Positions 58,019 through 64,000 of a stretch of DNA of 64,000 nucleotides are shown here, in pieces (the stretch's first letter is position 1; the number at the start of each line of letters is the position of its first letter). A program made the position numbers and the translations under genes. Source of the stretch: Methylovulum miyakonense HT12 (GTDB taxonomy: Bacteria; Pseudomonadota; Gammaproteobacteria; Methylococcales; Methylomonadaceae); assembly GCF_000384075.1 (NCBI RefSeq), contig NZ_KB913025.1:3140045-3204044 (forward strand). The letters are read 5' to 3'. Below the pieces are notes generated by a model. That model was not told where the DNA came from and did not search any database. It saw only the letters and a program-made list of their open reading frames with translations.

Positions 58019-58474
58019 TTAATGTTGCCCAGTGTGGCCAAAGCCACCATCGCCACGTGCACTTTCCGTGAATTCGCCGACCTGCATGAATTCAACCTGT
58101 ATCACAGGCACAAAAACCATTTGCGCGATGCGTTGGCCGACATTAATGGTGAACGCCGTTGCGCCCCGGTTCCAGCAAGAAACAAAAACTTGGCCTTGAT
58201 AATCCGAATCGATCAAGCCGACCAAGTTACCCAGCACAATCCCATGCTTATGGCCTAAACCCGATCTGGGCAATAATACCGCAGCCAATTCAGGGTCATC
58301 AATAAAGATGGCCAAACCCGTTGGTATCAAAAGGCTTTCTCCAGGATAGATCAGGGTGTTTTCGTCAAGGCAGGCGCGTAAGTCCAGTCCCGCCGAACCT
58401 TCAGTTGCATATTGGGGCAGGGGGATGTCCTTGCCCAAACGGGCGTCAAGAATTTTTAGCTGTATTTTTTTCAT
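58019..58474 (-). CDS. dut: Deoxyuridine 5'-triphosphate nucleotidohydrolase (dUTPase)
   Basis: The 151-residue trimeric-type dUTPase has all five motifs: [24 protein letters not shown], the region [12 protein letters not shown], and the C-terminal GDGGFGHTG with the Phe that stacks on uracil. It hydrolyses dUTP to dUMP and diphosphate, keeping uracil out of DNA. The coaBC and dut genes overlap by 4 bp as in many proteobacteria. Confidence 0.97.
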   Translation of the reverse strand: MKKIQLKILDARLGKDIPLPQYATEGSAGLDLRACLDENTLIYPGESLLIPTGLAIFIDDPELAAVLLPRSGLGHKHGIVLGNLVGLIDSDYQGQVFVSCWNRGATAFTINVGQRIAQMVFVPVIQVEFMQVGEFTESARGDGGFGHTGQH

Positions 58475-59682
58475 GGTTTATGTAATTTAAATCGTTCGGC
58501 GATAAGGCTAAGCAATTGCTCGGCGAGAAGGGTTTTATCGGCCATTGCCAAGGTCTTATGGCCTGTTGGCCAGAACACTTGCAAGGCGTTTTGGTCGCTG
58601 TCAAAACCGCCCGCGTCACGCCCCACCCAATTGGCGGCGATCATATCCAGGTTTTTTTGTTTTAGCTTGGCCAGGGCATACTGTTCGAGGTTTTCGGTTT
58701 CTGCGGCAAAACCGACGGTAAATGGCCGCTGCCCAAGTGCGGCGACAGCCGCCAAAATGTCTTGGGTCTTGTGCAATAGCAATTGGCTTTGGCCATCCTG
58801 TTTTTTGATTTTTTCAGGCATGGGCATCGGGCTATAATCGGCCACAGCCGCCGCACCAATATAGATGTCGTGGTTAACGGCGGCGGGTAGGACCGCTTCA
58901 TACATTTGCATTGCCGTTTCCACCTGGATGGCCTTCACATTATCCGGTAAGGCTAAATTCACCGGGCCGCTAATCAGCGTCACCTCGGCACCCGCGTTGG
59001 CTGCGGCGGCCGCCAATGCGTATCCCATTTTTCCCGAACTGCGGTTAGTGATGTAACGCACGGGGTCTATAGGTTCCCGCGTCGGGCCTGCGCTTATTAA
59101 AACCTTCAGGCCTTGAAGGGTTAAGGGGGTAGGCGTGCCGGACAAGTGACGGCAAATGTGTCCAGGTTCTGACATTCTGCCAAAACCATTTTCACCACAT
59201 GCCTGGTCACCGGCTTCCGGGCCGATGAAGCGGACGCCTTGGGCTTTGAGCCGCCGGACGTTTTCCTGGGTGACCGGTTTGTTCCACATCGCCTGGTTCA
59301 TTGCCGGAGCCACATAAACCGGGCAAGTTGCCGCCAGATAAAGGGTGGACAATAAATCGCCGGCCAGGCCATGGCTTAATTTGGCAAGCAAGTCCGCCGT
59401 GGCGGGGGCTATCAATAAAATATCCGCCCAGCGGGTCAGATTAATATGGCCCATGGCATTTTCCGCATCTACATCAAGTAATGCAGTATGGACAGGGTTG
59501 CCGGACAAGGCTTGGAAGGTTAGCGGGCTAATAAATCCGGTGGCGGCTTGGGTCATAACAACCCGTACATCCGCCCCTTGTTTGCGCAGCAGACGCACTA
59601 GTTCTGCCGATTTATAGGCGGCGATGCCGCCACTAATCCCTAATAAAATTCGCTTGTTAATGGTGTTTCCTGAATAAGGCAA
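58471..59682 (-). CDS. coaBC: Bifunctional phosphopantothenoylcysteine decarboxylase / phosphopantothenate-cysteine ligase
   Basis: The 403-residue protein has a flavodoxin-like CoaC part ([21 protein letters not shown], active His in [31 protein letters not shown]) and a CoaB part ([29 protein letters not shown], then KIKKQDG). It converts phosphopantothenate through phosphopantothenoylcysteine to 4'-phosphopantetheine in coenzyme A synthesis. It is the first gene of a minus-strand run coaBC-dut-Cache-argB. Confidence 0.97.
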   Translation of the reverse strand: MPYSGNTINKRILLGISGGIAAYKSAELVRLLRKQGADVRVVMTQAATGFISPLTFQALSGNPVHTALLDVDAENAMGHINLTRWADILLIAPATADLLAKLSHGLAGDLLSTLYLAATCPVYVAPAMNQAMWNKPVTQENVRRLKAQGVRFIGPEAGDQACGENGFGRMSEPGHICRHLSGTPTPLTLQGLKVLISAGPTREPIDPVRYITNRSSGKMGYALAAAAANAGAEVTLISGPVNLALPDNVKAIQVETAMQMYEAVLPAAVNHDIYIGAAAVADYSPMPMPEKIKKQDGQSQLLLHKTQDILAAVAALGQRPFTVGFAAETENLEQYALAKLKQKNLDMIAANWVGRDAGGFDSDQNALQVFWPTGHKTLAMADKTLLAEQLLSLIAERFKLHKP

Positions 59683-60060
59683 AAACGGCTATTATGGCAA
59701 GTCTGGATAAATTGTTCTAGGCTTAATCGTATGCGGAAAGACGGTTTTCTTGAAACAATAGGATATGCCGGATCATGTAACGGCTATTCTATGGTATGGG
59801 GCATTTTGCCGTAGCGCCTACCCAACCTATATTAAGCAGATAAGGGAAATGGCAAGCATCCATAGGGCCATTTGTTTGGCCAGTTAGGGTCTGGGTGAAT
59901 TCCCATACGGAACTGAAATTTACTCCATAAAAACTATATTTTGTGTTAATCTTTATTTTTTTCACTATATGCAGTGTCGGTGTCTGCCGTTTTTTGAAAT
60001 TTGTCCGTCTTAAACCGCCTGCTAGCCATCCCCACCTATCACAGCACCCCCTATACCATT
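59683..60060. other. Divergent intergenic region between coaBC and the nrdJb-like gene
   Basis: AT-rich sequence without recognisable genes. It must hold the promoters for both flanking genes, but no confident -35/-10 pair was found. Confidence 0.4.
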
Positions 60061-60774
60061 ATGATCCAGCAAATTAATAAAAAAATTACCGCTTATAAAG
60101 TACTGTCCCCTAACGTATCGGCAAGCAATGAAGACCAGGATGCCACCCCATTAGCCGCCCAAGAGCCCGTTCCGAACTTGGAAAGCATGCATGAAAATGT
60201 CGCACGCCCTGAAATTTTGTATGGTTCAACCTATAAAATCAAAACCCCGCAATCGGAACATGCGCTGTACATCACCATCAATGACATGATTTTGAACCAA
60301 GGCAGCGAGCATGAAGAGCGCCGCCCTTATGAAGTGTTCATCAACTCAAAAAATATGGAGCATTTCCAGTGGGTGTTGGCATTGACACGGGTTATCTCGG
60401 CGGTGTTCCGTAAAGGCGGCGACGCATGCTTTTTGGTTGACGAGCTAAAGGCCGTGTTCGACCCGCGTGGCGGCTATTTTAAAAAAGGCGGGGTGTTTAT
60501 GCCTTCACTGGTGGCGGAAATTGGCTGTGCCATTGAATCGCATTTAAAAAGCATCGGCATGCTTAAGGACAATGAGCTCAACGACCATCAAAAGCAGTTC
60601 CTGGCCGAAAAGCGCCGTGAATTTGACGCGTTGCACGCCGGGCCTGAAGCCATCGAAGTTGACAGCGGTTTTCCGGCCAAAGCGTTGTTGTGCGTCAAAT
60701 GCCAGACCAAAGCCGTGGTGCTGATGGATGGCTGTATGACTTGCCTCAATTGTGGCGACAGTAAGTGTAGCTAA
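60061..60774 (+). CDS. nrdJb: NrdJb-like TSCPD-domain protein (small part of a split class II ribonucleotide reductase)
   Basis: The protein has about 237 residues beginning MIQQINKKITAYKVL. The TSCPD region spans about 60-180 (EILYGSTYKIKTP, ALYITINDMIL, ALTRVISAVFRKGGD), and the protein ends in a four-Cys zinc-ribbon-like tail CVKCQTKAVVLMDGCMTCLNC. In Pseudomonas NrdJb is encoded beside NrdJa and is needed for the B12-dependent reductase to be active. No nrdJa gene is in the window, so the large partner must be elsewhere or the protein has another role. The start at 60061 is preferred to 60001 because the family begins with MIQxI. Confidence 0.75.
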   Translation: MIQQINKKITAYKVLSPNVSASNEDQDATPLAAQEPVPNLESMHENVARPEILYGSTYKIKTPQSEHALYITINDMILNQGSEHEERRPYEVFINSKNMEHFQWVLALTRVISAVFRKGGDACFLVDELKAVFDPRGGYFKKGGVFMPSLVAEIGCAIESHLKSIGMLKDNELNDHQKQFLAEKRREFDALHAGPEAIEVDSGFPAKALLCVKCQTKAVVLMDGCMTCLNCGDSKCS

Positions 60775-63700
60775 GGCGACGGTAGTGTTATTTGGGGCTT
60801 AGGCGGTTGGGGCACAGGCCTGCTTGGTGCTGTTTGTGGTTTCAGGGGTCTAGGCAAAGGCTTGTTAAGCGGGCGGTTTGGGGTCACGGGAACCAGGCTT
60901 TTTACGGGTTTAGGCAGTGGCTTGATGACGGGTTTGCCGGGCACGGCCAACGCCGGGGCGGTGGCGGGTGGTTTCACAAGTTTGGGTTTTGTCACCGGAG
61001 GGTTAGTCAAAATTTTCGGCGGTAAAACGTTAGGCGGAAGGGTTTGCGGCTTAACGGGCTTAGGTTTGCTGATAAGCGCCCTGGGGACAGGTTTTATGCC
61101 GGTGCCCATAGGGAGGGTTAAGGCCGGCAGGGTGCTTGGGCTGGTTACTAGCTTAGGCCTGACCAATTTCCGTATGGCTTTGGTGTTTCCGGTAGTTTGT
61201 GCAGGTTCCGCCTTAGGTCTGGGTGCGCCGGTTTTAATGGCCGCAACTTTGGCTTCCGGCTTAACCCCTTCTTCTTCGGGCACCATATTGATCAGCGGCG
61301 ATAGCGTGGGCTTGAGGTGACGCATAATTTGCACGGGCAATGAGCTCGTGAAGTGGTAGCTGCCCGCATCGTCCCCGGCAACATAGGCTGTGATCACCCC
61401 AAAAAACCGTTCGCCAATAAAAAAGGTAAATACGGCGGCGCGGCTGATAAACTTCGATTCGATTAAACGTCCGCCCGGCCCCCAAATTTCCTTGCGGTGG
61501 TCTCCCGTACCGGTTTTACCGCCAACGGTCAATGGTTTGCCCGCCGCATTCGTGTATATGCCATTGAGCCGCGCCGCCGTCCCGCCTTCGACGACGCCGC
61601 TTAAAGCGCCACGCGCCACTTTGGCGATTTCAGGCGCAAACACCCGCTCCCCTTGGTCTAGGGATTTGTTCAACACCGTTTCATAGGGCGTGCCTTGTGC
61701 GAAATGCAGGCTTTCAAAACGGACGAAAGGGAGTTTCATGCCATCATTACGCAATATGCCCATCAGCTCGGCCAAGGCCACCGGACGGTCACCCGAGGCC
61801 CCGATAGAGGTTGCGTAAGACGGGGTGAGTTCTTCAAACGGGTAACCTACCCGTTGCCACGCTTTATGTATTGCCCTGAACGCCTCAATTTCCAACAAGG
61901 TCATGATGCGCCGCTGCTGGGCATTTTTTCTATTGTTCTTGAACAGCCAACGGTAGACATCCTGGCGCTGTTTGGTGCTGGCTTCCATGACCTCATCACG
62001 GCTGGCTTTAGGGTGTTGTGCCAAATAATTGGCCAGCCAGAGTTCCAATGGATGGATCTTGGTGATGTAGCCTTGATCCTGCAAGTCGAAATTATCCACG
62101 GTATATTTATCGTAAAGGCTATAAATATCGTCATCCGACAGCTGGCTATTATCCAAACGGGTTTTTAAAAATTTCTTTAATGCCTGTTCATCCGCATCCG
62201 GATAAACGGCCCGAAATAACATGGTCAACCTTGAGGGTTTGGCATATACCCGGTTGGACAATAACGCCAGCGTTTCTTCAGGTGTCTTGTCCTGATATTT
62301 GGCATAAAACCGCTGTAAGTACACGCCGCCTTCACGGTCGGCGAAACGTTGCAAATATTCTTTTCTACGCGGGTCATCAGGGCTTTCCAACCAGCGTGCC
62401 AAACCGTCTGGCTTGTAAAGGTGATGGTAAACCACATCGCGCATCAGCCTGACAAAGACCAAATTGACCGAGTCACGCAAAGCCTCGCGTACCGACATGA
62501 TCTTATGGTTTTCATCTTTAGTGAAGTTGCTGAAGGTATGCAAGCCCCCCCCCGTAAAGAAACTTTCGCCCGGACTGGCTGAATAACGCCTGTCCAGTGC
62601 GTTGTTCAGCAAGTCTTCGAGACGGGCCTGGGGGGTTGCCAGTAGCTGCTCAATCACCCATTGTGAAAAATAATCACGCGGATGCAGTTGGATTTGCTTC
62701 AACACGGCCGGTGGCTGGTCTTTGTAGCGATGGTAAATGTCAGTGACCAATTCCAGGTAATGCACCATGGTGCGCAATTTGGCGGTCGACCCTAGGTCTA
62801 TGCGTATACCCTCGTTGATGTCCAGGGCTTGGTCGTAATTGTCGGTTTGCACACGTAGCATATTCCCGGTCTTGCCCCGTTCAAACAGCATTAAGCTATA
62901 AATGATAGGCGCCAATTTACTGTTTTCACTGAGCATCCTTTTTCCCAGCAGGCCTGCCGCTTTTGCGTTTTCAGGTTCACCTAGCCGGCGCAATTCCTGA
63001 TTGACGGCTTGCTGCGTATTGAAATCGAGGGAAGTTTTGACGGTCAGGTCGAGGCGGTCCAGGTCGTAATTGGATTTAATGTTGAGCAATTTCCCCAGCC
63101 GGCTACGTAGCACGGACTGGGTTTTTTTCTCAACGGCAAACTTGGCCGGGATCGTACTGGTTTTGGACGGGCGCAAGGTGGCCTCTTTCAATGCGGCGTC
63201 ACGTAAGGCATTAGAAATAAGGCCTTTTTCAGCCAATATCCTTAAATAACTGTCGGTCAGGTTTTGTAGCGCATCAAAACCTCGCCCCAATAAATAAGTA
63301 GGCCTTCTTTGCGATAACAGAATCCCCAATACCTGCCGATAAGCTTGGGCCTGCTGCGGGCTAATGTGTTTCACGGCCAAGGCTTTAGGTGCCAACAATT
63401 TGTTGATTTCATTAAAGTCGGCGCCAAACCATGCGGTCAGGCCATCGCCAAGGCCATGGATTTCGCCGGATTTGGGGGTTGCGGAGAGCGGCATGGAATT
63501 TAAGTAAGAAAGGGCGATTTCCTGGCGCATCGCACGGGTGTCTGGGCCTAACAAATAAGCCCGCACCGACGCCGTGCCCATTTGCCGGAATTTATCCGTG
63601 ATCGAATTGGTATAGCCGTTTGGGGAATGGCGGTATTTTTCAATTTGTGTCGCCAGGGTGCTGCCACCAGGGACGGCGCTCGTCGCGCCTAGTTTGTGCG

Positions 63701-64000
63701 CCATCAATTGCAAGCTGGCGAAGCCTAGCCTGTCCCATTCTATGGCGGGGTTAACCTGGGTGTTTTGCTCATCCAGCAGTTCCCTATTTTCGATGAACAG
63801 CAGGGTATTGAGGATGACAGGGGGGACGGATTCGAAGTTGGGGTAACCAAATGCAGGGTAAACGGCTTTAAAGACCAATTGGTTGCGGCGGTCCAGGATA
63901 CGCAAGCCTGCCTGGCTTTTTTCGTGGTAAACGGTAAATAGCCCGTAATCGACCAATTCCGCCATCATCGGTGAAAAATCCGCTTGCGCGGTAATGCCAT
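60771..64000 (-). CDS. Bifunctional penicillin-binding protein (transglycosylase/transpeptidase), 5' end outside window
   Basis: At least 1065 residues are visible, and the frame remains open to the window end (first residues GITAQADFSPMMAEL), so the true N-terminus lies beyond 64000. The transglycosylase (GT51-like) domain has LLFIENRELLDEQ with the catalytic Glu and GGSTLATQIEKYRHS. The transpeptidase domain shows the three motifs: Ser in LGSTAKLRTMV (SxxK), SVN in RDSVNLVF, and KTGTGD in GGKTGTGD. A long proline- and lysine-rich tail of about 160 residues follows. Such proteins polymerise and cross-link peptidoglycan at the membrane. The sequence is unlike PBP1a/1b of E. coli. Its stop overlaps the end of the nrdJb-like gene. 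Confidence 0.88.
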   Translation of the reverse strand, partial: GITAQADFSPMMAELVDYGLFTVYHEKSQAGLRILDRRNQLVFKAVYPAFGYPNFESVPPVILNTLLFIENRELLDEQNTQVNPAIEWDRLGFASLQLMAHKLGATSAVPGGSTLATQIEKYRHSPNGYTNSITDKFRQMGTASVRAYLLGPDTRAMRQEIALSYLNSMPLSATPKSGEIHGLGDGLTAWFGADFNEINKLLAPKALAVKHISPQQAQAYRQVLGILLSQRRPTYLLGRGFDALQNLTDSYLRILAEKGLISNALRDAALKEATLRPSKTSTIPAKFAVEKKTQSVLRSRLGKLLNIKSNYDLDRLDLTVKTSLDFNTQQAVNQELRRLGEPENAKAAGLLGKRMLSENSKLAPIIYSLMLFERGKTGNMLRVQTDNYDQALDINEGIRIDLGSTAKLRTMVHYLELVTDIYHRYKDQPPAVLKQIQLHPRDYFSQWVIEQLLATPQARLEDLLNNALDRRYSASPGESFFTGGGLHTFSNFTKDENHKIMSVREALRDSVNLVFVRLMRDVVYHHLYKPDGLARWLESPDDPRRKEYLQRFADREGGVYLQRFYAKYQDKTPEETLALLSNRVYAKPSRLTMLFRAVYPDADEQALKKFLKTRLDNSQLSDDDIYSLYDKYTVDNFDLQDQGYITKIHPLELWLANYLAQHPKASRDEVMEASTKQRQDVYRWLFKNNRKNAQQRRIMTLLEIEAFRAIHKAWQRVGYPFEELTPSYATSIGASGDRPVALAELMGILRNDGMKLPFVRFESLHFAQGTPYETVLNKSLDQGERVFAPEIAKVARGALSGVVEGGTAARLNGIYTNAAGKPLTVGGKTGTGDHRKEIWGPGGRLIESKFISRAAVFTFFIGERFFGVITAYVAGDDAGSYHFTSSLPVQIMRHLKPTLSPLINMVPEEEGVKPEAKVAAIKTGAPRPKAEPAQTTGNTKAIRKLVRPKLVTSPSTLPALTLPMGTGIKPVPRALISKPKPVKPQTLPPNVLPPKILTNPPVTKPKLVKPPATAPALAVPGKPVIKPLPKPVKSLVPVTPNRPLNKPLPRPLKPQTAPSRPVPQPPKPQITLPSP

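Overview
The window looks like a chromosome segment of an obligate methylotroph, most likely a gammaproteobacterial methanotroph of the order Methylococcales. This is inferred from a formaldehyde-activating enzyme gene (fae) beside ATP-grasp, CitG-like and HisA-like genes of the kind used in methylotroph tetrahydromethanopterin chemistry. Gammaproteobacterial housekeeping genes (hrpA, proC-yggT, coaBC-dut-argB, a split nrdJ-type gene, an EF-G paralogue) support it. No tRNA, rRNA, CRISPR array or prophage was recognised.

Layout. 1-1.6 kb: the end of a CBS-domain gene, then an insertion sequence with intact ends whose transposase has an in-frame amber stop. 1.8-6.5 kb: a nine-heme secreted cytochrome, a MltD-like lytic transglycosylase, a remnant of a REP-associated transposase, a GNAT acetyltransferase and a decayed HigB-type toxin gene. 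6.7-13.7 kb: hrpA and a second EF-G gene, separated by 830 bp holding two related segments, each with an inverted pair of DnaA boxes. 13.8-17 kb: the methylotrophy block.

17.5-24.9 kb holds the most unusual system: five tightly packed genes combining an ABC uptake system with partner-switching signalling. They are an NMT1/THI5-like binding protein, a Cache-HAMP-SpoIIE phosphatase, a lipoprotein-like fusion of several binding lobes with an amino-acid-type permease, an ABC ATPase fused to an anti-sigma-kinase-like domain, and a STAS antagonist. Cobalamin genes cobS-cobC-cobQ-cobU follow almost without a gap. After a GST and a PhoD phosphatase, a cobalamin riboswitch controls btuB and a BtuM-like membrane protein, so vitamin B12 assembly and uptake are a theme of 25-33.5 kb.

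33.5-38.6 kb: a large RTX calcium-binding protein and glycogen phosphorylase. 39-50 kb: a signalling island with a REC-HD-GYP protein, a kinase-less multi-PAS membrane protein overlapping a PAS histidine kinase, a CheY-like regulator, and a 1193-residue hybrid kinase with an HPt domain. A palindromic intergenic repeat separates the kinase from the regulator. 50-53 kb: a minus-strand operon of a spore-photoproduct-lyase-like radical SAM protein, an SDR and a glycosyltransferase. 53.4-64 kb: proC-yggT, a coiled-coil envelope protein, coaBC-dut-Cache protein-argB (with the usual algC catalytic part absent), an nrdJb-like gene, and a bifunctional penicillin-binding protein that runs off the end of the window.
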